Assembly (NCBI GenBank): GCA_021324455.1
Contig: JAJPJA010000103.1
Span: forward strand, 1-64,000
DNA length: 64,000 nt
Reading direction: 5' to 3'
Source of the DNA: Pseudomonadota bacterium
GTDB taxonomy: Bacteria; Desulfobacterota; Binatia; Binatales; Binataceae
The position numbers and the translations under genes are program-made. The notes under the pieces are model-generated. The model searched no databases. It had not been told where the DNA came from and was given only the letters and a program-made list of their open reading frames with translations. This document shows positions 26,089 through 35,368 of the stretch, piece by piece; within the stretch, counting starts at the first letter, position 1, and each line of letters begins with the position of its first letter.

Positions 26089-27024
26089 TCAGATGCCTTC
26101 GGCCTGGAACAGGTCCGTGGTCAGGTAACGCTCCCCGGTATCGCAAAAGATGGTGGCGACCAGCTTGCCGGCGCCGAGCCGACGCGCAACTTGCAGCGCG
26201 GCGCAGCAGGCGGCGCCCGAGGAGATACCGACCAGCAGACCCTCTTCGCGCGCCAGCCGGCGCGTGTACATGGTCGCGTCCTCGTCGCTGACCGGGATCA
26301 CTTCGTCATAGCCATGGCGGTCGAGGATTTCGGGGATGAAACCGGCGCCGATGCCCTGGATTTTGTGGAATCCCGGCTCGCCTCCTGACAGGACGGGCGA
26401 GCTCTTGGGCTCGACCGCGACGATGCGCACCTTTTTGCCCAGCTTCTCGCGCAAAAATCCGCCCACGCCGGTTATCGTGCCGCCGGTGCCGACACCGGCC
26501 ACGAACGCGTCGATGCGCTCAAGCTGTTTGATCAGCTCGGGGCCGGTGGAATCGTGATGCATCTGGGGGTTGGCGGCGTTGGAGAATTGCTGTGGCATGA
26601 AGTAGCCGGGATTGGCGCGTACCAACTCTTCGGCCTTGGCAATCGCCCCGTGCATCCCGCGCGTATCCGGCGTCAGCACCAGCTGCGCCCCGTATGCGCA
26701 CAGCAACGAGCGGCGCTCCTCGCTCATCGTATCGGGCATCGTGAGGATCAGCTTGTAGCCTTTGACCGCGGCCACCAGCGCCAGTCCGATACCGGTATTG
26801 CCGGAAGTGGGCTCGACGATGGTATCGCCCGGCTTGAGCCGCCCCTCGCGTTCGGCCCGCTCGATCATCGCCAGGCAGATGCGGTCCTTGACGCTGCCGC
26901 CCGGATTGTAGTTTTCGAGCTTGGCCCAGACCTCGGCGTCCTGCTTGCCGGGCATTCGATTGAGCCGAACCACCGGGGTATGCCCGATCAGTTCCAGCGG
27001 AGAGCGTGCGACGCTTAACGGCAT
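26089..27024 (-). CDS. cysK: Cysteine synthase A (O-acetylserine sulfhydrylase)
   Basis: PLP-dependent enzyme that makes L-cysteine from O-acetylserine and sulfide. PLP lysine is in NPGGSVKDR near residue 46, followed by [12 protein letters not shown] near 75 and the [10 protein letters not shown] phosphate-binding loop near 178; VGISSGAA near 268 completes the site. The ORF starts at 27048 with GTG; I use ATG 27024, which begins [22 protein letters not shown] as in other CysK. No ribosome binding site decides. It is co-directional with larE at 12 bp, so a shared transcript is likely, with CysK providing the cysteine that LarE consumes (inference). Confidence 0.92.
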   Translation of the reverse strand: MPLSVARSPLELIGHTPVVRLNRMPGKQDAEVWAKLENYNPGGSVKDRICLAMIERAEREGRLKPGDTIVEPTSGNTGIGLALVAAVKGYKLILTMPDTMSEERRSLLCAYGAQLVLTPDTRGMHGAIAKAEELVRANPGYFMPQQFSNAANPQMHHDSTGPELIKQLERIDAFVAGVGTGGTITGVGGFLREKLGKKVRIVAVEPKSSPVLSGGEPGFHKIQGIGAGFIPEILDRHGYDEVIPVSDEDATMYTRRLAREEGLLVGISSGAACCAALQVARRLGAGKLVATIFCDTGERYLTTDLFQAEGI

Positions 27025-27126
27025 GGCGGTATTGTAGCTTGAATGCACATTATTTGGCGACAGGTCGACTCAACGGTTGAGCAACCGTCGATACGGCTCA
27101 GACTCAGGTAGGGAGCCGGACAGGCG

Positions 27127-28059
27127 ATGGAATCGGGCCAAGAACGCAAACGCGTGCTGATCATCGCTCCCGGGGCGTTGGGAGATTTGATTTGCCTGCT
27201 GCCCGCGATTCGGGCGCTGGGCGCGTATTATAGCGACAGCGGCCTGGAACTGATGGCGCGGGCGGAGTTGGCCGACTTTGCGGCCGGACGGATGGGGGTT
27301 GCGCGCGGGCATTCCATTGATCGGCGCGAGGTCAGTTTGTTGTTCAGCCCCGATGCGGACGCTGCGGCGCGCGCGGCGGAGTTTTTCGGCGCGTTCACAT
27401 CGATTCATTCGTTCTTCGGAGCTGACAACCCGCGGCTGCGCGAGGTTCTGCGCGCGGCGTGCCCGGGCAAGGTGTATTTTTATCCGTTCCGGCCGGATAG
27501 CGCAGGACACATCAGCGACGCCTATCTGCGGATGGTGCGAGAGACGGTTCCGGGGGTGATGCGGCAAACCGCCGCCCTCGCGCTCCGCCCCGAGGACGTG
27601 GATGCCGCCCGTTGGATGGCTTCCCAGTGCGGGTTGGAACCCGGGCGGTACGTCCTGCTGATGCCGGGGAGCGGCAGCCGGGATAAGAACTGGCCGGCGA
27701 AAAATTACCTCGAACTGGCCCGCCATCTGAGCCTGAGGGGCGCCGTCGTGGCCGTTCTGGGGCCGGCAGAGGAGCGTCTCAGGCCGGTGTTTTCAACTAT
27801 TCCGAACATCTGCAATCCGCCTCTGGGGACTCTGGGTGGGTTGGCGCGGCTGTCGGCGGCGTTTATCGGCAATGATTCCGGCGTTTCGCATCTGGCGGCC
27901 GCGTCGGGCGCCCCGGGAGTGGTTATATTTGGACCGACGGATCCGGCGCGATGGCGTCCGGCGGGTGCGGTGACCGTGCTGCGGCGCATGCCGCTGCGGG
28001 AGCTGGATTGGCGGGAGGTGGCCGACGCGCTGGCGCTGGTCCAAAGGCGTGCGGAATGA
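27127..28059 (+). CDS. Glycosyltransferase family 9 (heptosyltransferase-like)
   Basis: GT-B glycosyltransferase of 310 residues of the family that contains heptosyltransferases and O-antigen ADP-heptose transferases. The N-terminal domain starts RVLIIAPGALGDLICLLPAIRALG, the second domain has LMPGSGSRDKNWPAKNYLELARHL near 178 and IGNDSGVSHLAAASGAPGVVIFGPTDPARWRP near 240, the nucleotide-sugar site. The donor may be ADP-heptose but other activated sugars are possible. GTAGGGAG precedes the ATG. It begins a long rightward gene block of envelope functions. Confidence 0.87.
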   Translation: MESGQERKRVLIIAPGALGDLICLLPAIRALGAYYSDSGLELMARAELADFAAGRMGVARGHSIDRREVSLLFSPDADAAARAAEFFGAFTSIHSFFGADNPRLREVLRAACPGKVYFYPFRPDSAGHISDAYLRMVRETVPGVMRQTAALALRPEDVDAARWMASQCGLEPGRYVLLMPGSGSRDKNWPAKNYLELARHLSLRGAVVAVLGPAEERLRPVFSTIPNICNPPLGTLGGLARLSAAFIGNDSGVSHLAAASGAPGVVIFGPTDPARWRPAGAVTVLRRMPLRELDWREVADALALVQRRAE

Positions 28060-28160
28060 GACCATTGACTCTGGTACACTGGTAAAGCTGGCCGTTGCTG
28101 CGCGCCTGTGAAGGGGCAGGTTTATTAAACAGCGGTGAAAGCGGCCAGGCGAGGAAGAAC

Positions 28161-29024
28161 GTGAGCAATTTCATCAAGACAACTTTCCTTTTGGGGCTGC
28201 TGACCGGTCTGCTGATGTTGATTGGCGGGCTTATCGGCGGTCCGCGCGGCGTGGCGGTGTTTTTCGTGATCGCGCTGGTGATGAATTTCTTCAGCTACTG
28301 GTTTTCCGACAAGATCGTGCTGCGCGCCTACCATGCCGTGCCCATCGGCCAGCAGGACAATCCCGAACTTTATGCGATGGTCCGCGAGCTGGCCACCGCG
28401 GCGGGCATCCCGATGCCGCGCTTGTACATGATTGAGACCGATACGCCCAACGCGTTTGCCACCGGGCGCAACCCCAATCATGCCGCGGTAGCGGTAACCA
28501 GCGGTATCATGCGCATATGCAACCGCGAAGAGCTCAAGGGCGTGATCGGACATGAGCTGTCGCACGTGATCAATCGCGATATCCTGACCAGCTCGATTGC
28601 CGCCACTCTGGCGGGGGCGGTGATGATGATCGCGAGCGTCGCGCGCTGGGGCGCTTTGTTCGGCGGATTCGGCGGCAGGGACAACGAAGAGGGCGGCGGG
28701 ATAATCGAACTGCTGGTGATGGCGGTGCTGGCGCCGATCGCCGCCAGCATGATTCAGCTCGCCATCTCGCGCACGCGGGAATATCAGGCCGACGCCAGCG
28801 GCGCCCGCCTGACCCATCATCCGCTCTACCTGGCCAATGCCCTGCGCAAGCTGGAGACGGCGAACGAGCGGATGCCGATGGACGCGGGTCCCGCGACCGC
28901 GCATCTGTTTATCGTCAATCCCCTGTCTACCCAGGGCCTGACGCGTCTGTTCTCGACCCATCCGCCGCTCGAAGAGCGCATCCAACGGCTGGAGCAAATG
29001 GCCACGCGGGGAGGCATGGCGTAG
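28161..29024 (+). CDS. htpX: Membrane protease HtpX
   Basis: M48 zinc metalloprotease of the inner membrane that degrades misfolded membrane proteins with FtsH. It has N-terminal hydrophobic helices (about 6-30 and 33-51), the catalytic HELSH near residue 130 and NRD after it, a further membrane pair (about 145-165 and 175-195), and [11 protein letters not shown] near 213, giving the zinc-binding Glu. The C-terminus [18 protein letters not shown] is typical. GTG at 28161 with GAGGAAG upstream is the start; the ORF continues 66 bp further. It follows the GT9 gene by 101 bp. Confidence 0.93.
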   Translation: MSNFIKTTFLLGLLTGLLMLIGGLIGGPRGVAVFFVIALVMNFFSYWFSDKIVLRAYHAVPIGQQDNPELYAMVRELATAAGIPMPRLYMIETDTPNAFATGRNPNHAAVAVTSGIMRICNREELKGVIGHELSHVINRDILTSSIAATLAGAVMMIASVARWGALFGGFGGRDNEEGGGIIELLVMAVLAPIAASMIQLAISRTREYQADASGARLTHHPLYLANALRKLETANERMPMDAGPATAHLFIVNPLSTQGLTRLFSTHPPLEERIQRLEQMATRGGMA

Positions 29025-29067
29025 TCTCATTGCGGATTTCCGACCACAGTGAAGGGAGTTGAGTTCC

Positions 29068-29514
29068 ATGGCCGAGCGAGAAGAAGAGGAAAAAAGCCGC
29101 GGGTTCAAGGTTGAGGATCGGCGCCGCTTCTCCGCCGAGGGGGAGCTCAAGCCCGAGCATCAGGGGGCCGAGACCGCCAGAACAGAGGCGGCGGCGCCCC
29201 CGCCTCCTTCTCAGGAACAGGCGCACCATGCACAGGCGCGTCGCGGGGCGGAGGGTCCCGAGATCAACTTCGCTACCTTCGTAGTCAGCCTGTCCACCCA
29301 GGCGCTGATGCATCTGGGCGAGATCCCGGATCCGATGACGCGTCAGGTTCAACGCGACCTGCCCGCCGCTCAGCACATGATCGACATCCTTGGGATGCTG
29401 CAGGACAAGACGCGCGGCAACCTGGACCACGACGAAGAAGGCCTGCTGCGCTCGATTCTGTTCGACCTGCGGATGAAGTACGTCGAGACCGCGAGGCATC
29501 ATCCAGGCTCCTGA
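29068..29514 (+). CDS. DUF1844 domain protein
   Basis: Cytosolic protein of 148 residues. The first 65 are charged, E/A/P-rich and likely disordered. From about 68 the DUF1844 domain begins: PEINFATFVVSLSTQALMHLGEIPDP, then AQHMIDILGMLQDKTRGNLDHDEEGLLRSILFDLRMKYVE. This family is conserved in deltaproteobacteria and relatives but has no known function. ATG 29068 has GAAGGGAG upstream. It starts 43 bp after htpX and is followed by a degP-like gene after 11 bp, so the three could be co-transcribed in an envelope-stress set. Confidence 0.85.
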   Translation: MAEREEEEKSRGFKVEDRRRFSAEGELKPEHQGAETARTEAAAPPPPSQEQAHHAQARRGAEGPEINFATFVVSLSTQALMHLGEIPDPMTRQVQRDLPAAQHMIDILGMLQDKTRGNLDHDEEGLLRSILFDLRMKYVETARHHPGS

Positions 29515-29525
29515 CGGCGGTCATC

Positions 29526-30974
29526 ATGTTGCTGCGATCACCGCTGAAGGCTCTGGCGCTGCCGTTGCTGTCCGCCGTGCTTTGCCTGGTCTTGCTGGCG
29601 CCGGCCTGCGGGGAGGACCAGTTGTGGACGGATTGGTCCTCTTCAGAGGCGCCGCCCAGGGCGCAGGCGTTGCCGGATTTTGTCGATCTGGCGGCGAAGC
29701 TGAGTCCCACGGTGGTCAACATATCCACCGAATCGCAGGGCGGCAGCGGCGAGCCGCCGGCGTCCAATGAACGTGAATTCGAGATTCCGCCGGAGGAGCG
29801 TTTCGGTTTGCCGCGCGGCGTCAAGAGCCTGGGTTCCGGCTTCATTATCAACAAGAACGGCTATATCCTCACCAACGATCACGTGGTCGAGAACGCGGAC
29901 AAGATCAAGGTTACGCTCACCGATGGACGCGACTACAGCGCCCGGATAATCGGCCGCGACTCCAAGACCGACGTGGCGCTGCTGAAGATCGATACCGGGG
30001 TACCGCTGCCGGCGGCGCCGCTGGGCGATTCGAGTCATCTGCGCGTGGGGCAATGGGTGATGGCGATCGGCAATCCGTTTGGCTTCGACCATTCGGTTAC
30101 GGCCGGCATCGTCAGCGCCAAGACGCGGTTCATTCCTGGCAGCTACAACGACTACATCCAGACCGACGCGTCGATAAATCCCGGCAACTCGGGAGGTCCG
30201 CTGATCGATCTGAGCGGGTCGGTGATCGGGGTCAATTCGGCTATTTATACCCGCACCGGATCCAGCATGGGCATCGGCTTCGCCATTCCCATCAACCTTG
30301 TCAAGGAAGAAATCCAGGCGCTGCGCACGCAGGGCAAGGTGACTCGGGGATGGCTGGGTGTTTACATACAGAAGGTTACCCCGGCGCTGGCCGATTCGCT
30401 GGGTCTGGCGCAGCCGCAGGGAGCGCTGGTGGCCGACGTGCTCAAGGACAGTCCCGCGATGGCGGCGGGGATCAAGCGTGGAGATGTGATCGTCAGTTTC
30501 AACAATCAGCCGATCAAGGAATCGCAGGAACTGCCGTTGATGGTTGGTGAAACGCCGGTGGGCCGCACCGTCAGTCTGAAAATCATTCGCGGCCGCGCCG
30601 CGCGCCAGGTGGCGGTCAGGATCAGTCCGTCGCGCGAGGAAGAGATCCAGAAGGCGATGTCCATCCAGGAGCAGGCGCCGGGCGCGCGCGGCGCCGCCTT
30701 AGGCCTGGAGGTGGAGAACATTACCCCGCAAGTGGCGCATCAACTGGGTATGGCCGACAACGCCGGAGTCGTAATTACCCGGGTGCAGCCGGGCAGTTCG
30801 GCCGAGGACGCGGGATTGCGCCGGCGCGATATCATCCTCGAGGTGGATCGCCAGCCAATCAAGGATGTCCGCGGTTACGAGCAGGCCCTGGCGAAAAACG
30901 GCGCCCGTTCCGTGCTGCTGCTGATCGAGCGGGGCGGCAGCACCTTGTTTGTCCCCCTCAAACGGCAGGGCTGA
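29526..30974 (+). CDS. Do/DegP-like periplasmic serine protease with two PDZ domains
   Basis: HtrA-type serine protease and chaperone of the periplasm, 482 residues. Signal peptide with a probable lipobox-like LLAPAC at the N-terminus (Cys at 28), then the trypsin-like domain with His119 in TNDHVV, Asp149 in TDVALLK and Ser222 in GNSGGP. PDZ1 lies at about 260-340 (GWLGVYIQKV..., GALVADVLKDSP) and PDZ2 at about 390-475 (GVVITRVQPGSSAEDAGL). Degrades misfolded envelope proteins. Immediate neighbours htpX and DUF1844 upstream suggest a shared stress function. It may be a lipoprotein or have a cleaved signal; the call between them is uncertain. Confidence 0.92.
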   Translation: MLLRSPLKALALPLLSAVLCLVLLAPACGEDQLWTDWSSSEAPPRAQALPDFVDLAAKLSPTVVNISTESQGGSGEPPASNEREFEIPPEERFGLPRGVKSLGSGFIINKNGYILTNDHVVENADKIKVTLTDGRDYSARIIGRDSKTDVALLKIDTGVPLPAAPLGDSSHLRVGQWVMAIGNPFGFDHSVTAGIVSAKTRFIPGSYNDYIQTDASINPGNSGGPLIDLSGSVIGVNSAIYTRTGSSMGIGFAIPINLVKEEIQALRTQGKVTRGWLGVYIQKVTPALADSLGLAQPQGALVADVLKDSPAMAAGIKRGDVIVSFNNQPIKESQELPLMVGETPVGRTVSLKIIRGRAARQVAVRISPSREEEIQKAMSIQEQAPGARGAALGLEVENITPQVAHQLGMADNAGVVITRVQPGSSAEDAGLRRRDIILEVDRQPIKDVRGYEQALAKNGARSVLLLIERGGSTLFVPLKRQG

Positions 30975-31009
30975 GAAAAATCCGTATCAGGCTGCGGCGT
31001 ACGCTCGCA

Positions 31010-33307
31010 ATGTTCAGAAGATTTTTCAGGTTGCTGCTGAAGGTGATGCTGTTTGCGGCGGCGGCGATCGTGCTGTTCGTGGTCCCGCCGACGATCTATT
31101 ACTGCTACAGCTATTACGAATCGCTGGAGAATGAGGTGGTTACCCGCTTCTCCGGCCGCCGCTGGGACATCCCTTCTCAAATCTATTCCGACTCTTTGGT
31201 GGTCTATCCCGGGATTAACCTGCAGGACACCGGCTTTTTTCAACGGCTGGCAAGATTGAACTACCGGCCCAAGGCCACCCCGGCCCAGGTCTCGGGCCGC
31301 GGCGAGTACTGCTACGAGCCGAACAAAGGCCGGATGCTCCTGTTCCTGCACGCGTTCGGCTATCCCTATCATCAGTTCGACGGACAACTGGTTGACGTGC
31401 GGCTGAATTCCGAACAGCAGGTCGAGGAACTGCGCGACGGCGTGACGCACAAGCCGATCGACACCTTCGAACTGGAGCCGGAGCCGATCAGCGGTATTTA
31501 CCAGGGGACATGGGAACAGCGCCGGCTGGTGCGCCTGTCGCAAATCCCGCCCGCCCTGATCGACGCCATCCTGGCCGCCGAGGACCATCGCTTTTACGAG
31601 CATCACGGGCTCGACCCGATCCGGATCGCGAAGGCGGCGTGGATCAATATCCATTCCGGCCACGTGGTGCAGGGCGGTTCGACCCTGACCCAGCAACTGA
31701 TGAAGAATTTTTTCCTGACCCAAAAGCGCGATTGGCATCGCAAGATGAAGGAAGCGCTGATGGCGTATATCGCGGAGCGGCGTTATTCGAAAGACGAGAT
31801 CCTGGAGAACTACATCAATGATATCTACCTGGGCCAGCGCGGACAGGAAGGTATTTATGGGGTGTGGGAAGCCTCCGAGTATTATTTCTCCAAGGTGCCG
31901 CGCGATTTGACCATCGGCGAGATGGCGACGATCGCCGGGATGATCCGCTCTCCCAACCGCTATAATCCGCTGCGCCATCCCGACGCCGCCCGCAAACGCC
32001 GCGACGAGGTCCTGGTGCTGATGTTCGCCGACGGATACATCAGCCGCGCCGCGCTGGCGCAGGCGATGGCGGAGCCGATCGCGGCGCGCGAAACCTTTAC
32101 CGAGAACAACGACGCCCCCTACTTCGTCGACTACGTCAAACACGAACTGGCCGAACGCTATCCGCCCGAGGTGCTGACCGGAGAGGGACTGCGGATCTTT
32201 ACCACGCTCGATATCCATACCCAGAAGCTTGCGGTCAACGCCGTCCAGAGCAATCTGACGAAGCTCGAAAACCAGCATCCGCGCCTGCGCCGCAAGGAAG
32301 CCAGCGACCGGCTGGAGGCGGCGCTGGTGGCAATCGAGCCGCAAAGCGGGAAGATTCGCGCCATGGTGGGCGGACGCGATTACCGCTCCAGCCAGTTCAA
32401 TCGCGTGGTCCAGTCCCATCGCCAGCCCGGATCGATCTTCAAACCGGTCACTTATCTGGCGGCGCTGGATGAAACGCTTTCCGGCGAAGGTCATTTCCTG
32501 CCCACCACCGTGATCGACGACGAGCCGTTCACCTGGTACTACGGCGGGATGAGCTGGTCGCCGGCCAATTACAAGAACCGCTACTTCGGCGCGGTCACGC
32601 TGCAGTTCGCCCTGGCCGAATCGCTCAACTCCGCGACCTCGCGCCTCGCCCATGAAGTGGGGTTGCATCGGATTCGCGAGATGGCGCGCAAGCTCGGCTT
32701 TGGTGAGCTGCCGCCCTATCCGTCGATCGTGCTGGGCGGGATTGAAGTGACCCCGATGCAGGTGGCGCGCGCCTACGCGATCCTGGCCAACGGCGGTTTG
32801 GAAGTCCCGCCCTACGCCGTCACCGCGGTGGTGGATCGCGACGGCCGGGTGATCGAAGGGCACGAGATCAAAGCCGAGCAGGTGCTGCCTGCCCAACTGG
32901 CCTACGAAATGGATTACATGCTGCAGCAGGTGATCAAGCATGGCACCGGGCATGAGGCCATCAAGGCGGGCTTCAATCGTCCCGCCGCCGGCAAGACCGG
33001 CACCACCAACGACGAGAAGGACGCCTGGTTCGCGGGCTTTACGCCCGACCTGCTGGCGGTTGTGTGGACCGGGTTCGACAAGAAGGAAGAGCTGGACCTG
33101 ACCGGAGCGCAGGCGGCGCTGCCGATCTGGACCACGTTTATGATCGACGCGGAGGCGGGCCGTCCGCCCACCGATTTTCCAACTCCGCCGGGTATCGGCA
33201 TCTGGCGCGCGCAGCCCAGCCCGGATGAAACCGTGGAGAGCGAAGGCGGGGCTGCGGATACGACCGCCAAATCGCCCGATTTACCTGAAAGCGATCCCAA
33301 CGATTGA
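31010..33307 (+). CDS. Class A penicillin-binding protein, PBP1B-like
   Basis: Bifunctional peptidoglycan synthase of 765 residues. A single N-terminal membrane helix (about 10-33), then a UB2H-like region (about 55-155), the GT51 transglycosylase with the catalytic Glu191 in AAEDHRFYEHHG, STLTQQLMKNFFL near 225, and the transpeptidase with the nucleophile Ser475 in RQPGSIFKP, SLNSAT near 540 and KTGTT near 662. The UB2H region points to a PBP1B-type rather than PBP1A-type enzyme. It follows degP by 35 bp and its stop overlaps the next start, TTGA, implying translational coupling. Confidence 0.93.
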   Translation: MFRRFFRLLLKVMLFAAAAIVLFVVPPTIYYCYSYYESLENEVVTRFSGRRWDIPSQIYSDSLVVYPGINLQDTGFFQRLARLNYRPKATPAQVSGRGEYCYEPNKGRMLLFLHAFGYPYHQFDGQLVDVRLNSEQQVEELRDGVTHKPIDTFELEPEPISGIYQGTWEQRRLVRLSQIPPALIDAILAAEDHRFYEHHGLDPIRIAKAAWINIHSGHVVQGGSTLTQQLMKNFFLTQKRDWHRKMKEALMAYIAERRYSKDEILENYINDIYLGQRGQEGIYGVWEASEYYFSKVPRDLTIGEMATIAGMIRSPNRYNPLRHPDAARKRRDEVLVLMFADGYISRAALAQAMAEPIAARETFTENNDAPYFVDYVKHELAERYPPEVLTGEGLRIFTTLDIHTQKLAVNAVQSNLTKLENQHPRLRRKEASDRLEAALVAIEPQSGKIRAMVGGRDYRSSQFNRVVQSHRQPGSIFKPVTYLAALDETLSGEGHFLPTTVIDDEPFTWYYGGMSWSPANYKNRYFGAVTLQFALAESLNSATSRLAHEVGLHRIREMARKLGFGELPPYPSIVLGGIEVTPMQVARAYAILANGGLEVPPYAVTAVVDRDGRVIEGHEIKAEQVLPAQLAYEMDYMLQQVIKHGTGHEAIKAGFNRPAAGKTGTTNDEKDAWFAGFTPDLLAVVWTGFDKKEELDLTGAQAALPIWTTFMIDAEAGRPPTDFPTPPGIGIWRAQPSPDETVESEGGAADTTAKSPDLPESDPND

Positions 33308-34281
33308 AGTTCGCCCGCACCATCCTGATCGTGCAGGCGCTGATGCTGTTGGCGGCCGCTTTGGTCGTCAATTCCTGTTACAACGCGCCGCCGCCGCCGA
33401 TAGCGCCAGCGCCGCAGGCGACGCCGCCGCAGGTCGAGGAAAATCCCGAAGCTTTGGAGACTCCGCCCGCGCCCTGGCCGGTACCCTCGCTGATCGAGGA
33501 GAACATCAGCCCCGAGGCGACTTCGACCCCTTCTCCCACCGATACTCCGACCGCAACCGATACTCCGTTCGGGCAAACGCCGGCGCCGACGCAGACGCCC
33601 AGTCCCACGCCCACCAACAGTCCGACGCCGACGCCTACTCCGGAACCGACGCCGCAGCCCGACTTCAGCCAGAGTCTGCCGGCCGGGCAACTCAGCGACC
33701 GGCCGCTTGAGGCCGACATCAATGCCGCCGCGCTGCCCACGCGCAAAACCTCGATTCGAATCGCGGACCGCGCCCGCACCGAACTGCTCAAGCATGACCC
33801 GGACGAGGCGATCAGAACCCTGGGGCGGGCGCTTTCAATCGACGCCGGAAATCCTTACGTTTACTTCTACCTGGGCCGCGCTTACCTGATGAAGCACAAT
33901 TACCAGCAGGCGATGACCTTCTGGGAGCGCGCGGCGATCGGGTTTGCGGATAGTCCGCAATGGCTCAGCGAGGTGTTGAGCTTCGAAGGCTCGGTCAAAG
34001 AGCGGCTGGGAGATACGGACGCCGCGCGCAACGATTTTGCGCGTGCCCTCAAGCTGGCGCCCGACAACCAGCTGGCCAAAGACGGCTACACCCGATTGGG
34101 TCCGCCGCCGCCGCCACCCGAGTCCGAACCCACTGAGGCTGAGCCGCCGGGCGGAGAAGCGCCGCCCGAAGAAGCGGAGCCGCCCCCGCCGCCGGCCGAG
34201 GGTGAGCCGCCGCCGGCTGAGGAAAGCATGCCGTCCGAGGTGCCGACTCCGTCCGACGCGCCGCCTGCGACAACCAATTAG
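33304..34281 (+). CDS. TPR lipoprotein with P/T-rich linker
   Basis: Predicted exported protein of 325 residues starting with TTG, overlapping the PBP stop as TTGA. Hydrophobic start with a possible lipobox, LVVNSC (Cys at about 25; Asn at -2 is unusual). A P/T-rich linker (about 70-120, repeated TPTPTPEPTP style) is followed by TPR-like helices at about 145-260 (ARTELLKHDPDEAIRTLGRALSIDAG and YFYLGRAYLMKHNYQQAMTFWERA). The tail is rich in Pro, Glu and Gly. It might bridge the PBP with the outer membrane, as lipoproteins do in other species; that is inference from its coupling to the PBP gene. Confidence 0.7.
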   Translation: MKFARTILIVQALMLLAAALVVNSCYNAPPPPIAPAPQATPPQVEENPEALETPPAPWPVPSLIEENISPEATSTPSPTDTPTATDTPFGQTPAPTQTPSPTPTNSPTPTPTPEPTPQPDFSQSLPAGQLSDRPLEADINAAALPTRKTSIRIADRARTELLKHDPDEAIRTLGRALSIDAGNPYVYFYLGRAYLMKHNYQQAMTFWERAAIGFADSPQWLSEVLSFEGSVKERLGDTDAARNDFARALKLAPDNQLAKDGYTRLGPPPPPPESEPTEAEPPGGEAPPEEAEPPPPPAEGEPPPAEESMPSEVPTPSDAPPATTN

Positions 34282-34291
34282 GAATCCGAAC

Positions 34292-35296
34292 ATGCTCATA
34301 CTGGGAATTGAAAGTTCATGCGATGACAGCGCCGCCGCGGTGCTGGAGGCGGCGCGTCCCGGCGAGGCGCTGGTGCGCTCCAGCGTGGTGGCCAACCAGG
34401 ACGACATCCATCGCGCCTTCGGCGGCATCGTTCCGGAGCTGGCGTCGCGCAACCATGTAGTTACGATCACGCCCGTAGTCGAACGCGCGCTGGCGGCTGC
34501 GGGATGCAAACTGAACGATATCGAGGCGATTGCCGTCACCCGCGGACCGGGTCTGGTGGGGTCGCTGCTGGTCGGCCTGATGTACGCCAAGGGGCTGGCG
34601 CAGACGCTGGATGTTCCGATCGTCGGCGTGAATCATCTGGAAGGGCATCTGCTGGCCCCCCTGCTGGAGCATCGCATCGCAATGCCGTTTCTGGCGCTGG
34701 TGGTGTCGGGCGGGCATACGTCGCTATTCGTGGTCAGCGGCTTTGGCCAGTATCGCGAGGTAGGGCGCACGCGCGATGACGCCGCGGGTGAGGCGTTCGA
34801 CAAGGTTGCGAAGATGATGTCGCTGGGATATCCGGGCGGCAGGATTATCGACGAACTGAGCCGGCGCGGCAACCCGCTGCGCGTCAAGCTGCCGCGCGCG
34901 CGGATCAAGGGCGCGCCGCTGGACTTCAGCTTCAGCGGGATTAAAACCGCCGTCGCCACGCTTTTGCGCAGCGAGGGGGCGGTTGGAATCGCGGCGGAGG
35001 ATCTGGCCGCGAGTTTCCAGGAAACCGTGGTCGAGATGCTGATTCGGCCGACCTTGGCGGCGGCGCGGCAGTTCGCGGTCTCGACTATCGCGCTGACCGG
35101 CGGCGTGGCCGCCAACTCCCGCCTGCGGACGCGATTGGCTGAAGCGGCGGCGCGGGAGGCGCGCCATCTGATCGCGCCCTCATTTAAATATTGTACCGAC
35201 AACGCGGCGATGATCGCGATGGCGGGAAGCTGGCGTCTGCTGCGCGGCGACCGCGACTCGCTCGAGATCGACGCCGAGGCCAACCTCCCGCTGTGA
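34292..35296 (+). CDS. tsaD: tRNA N6-adenosine threonylcarbamoyltransferase TsaD
   Basis: TsaD transfers the threonylcarbamoyl group to A37 of ANN-decoding tRNAs, together with TsaB, TsaC and TsaE. Begins MLILGIESSCDDSAAAV; the metal-binding HLEGHLLAPL is near residue 112, VVSGGHTSL near 135, GEAFDKVAKMM near 167 and GGVAANSRLR near 268. Length 334 is normal. ATG 34292 has AGGAA upstream; the ORF runs further into the previous gene. Ten bases separate it from the TPR lipoprotein. Confidence 0.96.
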   Translation: MLILGIESSCDDSAAAVLEAARPGEALVRSSVVANQDDIHRAFGGIVPELASRNHVVTITPVVERALAAAGCKLNDIEAIAVTRGPGLVGSLLVGLMYAKGLAQTLDVPIVGVNHLEGHLLAPLLEHRIAMPFLALVVSGGHTSLFVVSGFGQYREVGRTRDDAAGEAFDKVAKMMSLGYPGGRIIDELSRRGNPLRVKLPRARIKGAPLDFSFSGIKTAVATLLRSEGAVGIAAEDLAASFQETVVEMLIRPTLAAARQFAVSTIALTGGVAANSRLRTRLAEAAAREARHLIAPSFKYCTDNAAMIAMAGSWRLLRGDRDSLEIDAEANLPL

Positions 35297-35368
35297 TCGC
35301 GCTGGTCCTTATTCGCACAGTCGCCCTGTGGCTGCGTGGCCCACAATCTTTCGTGCGAGAGGGCCGGC

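Noticed and set aside
30875-32953. 692-codon minus-strand ORF
   Set aside because: It covers the PBP1B gene, whose catalytic motifs are intact on the plus strand; the product is His/Arg/Gln-rich without motif.
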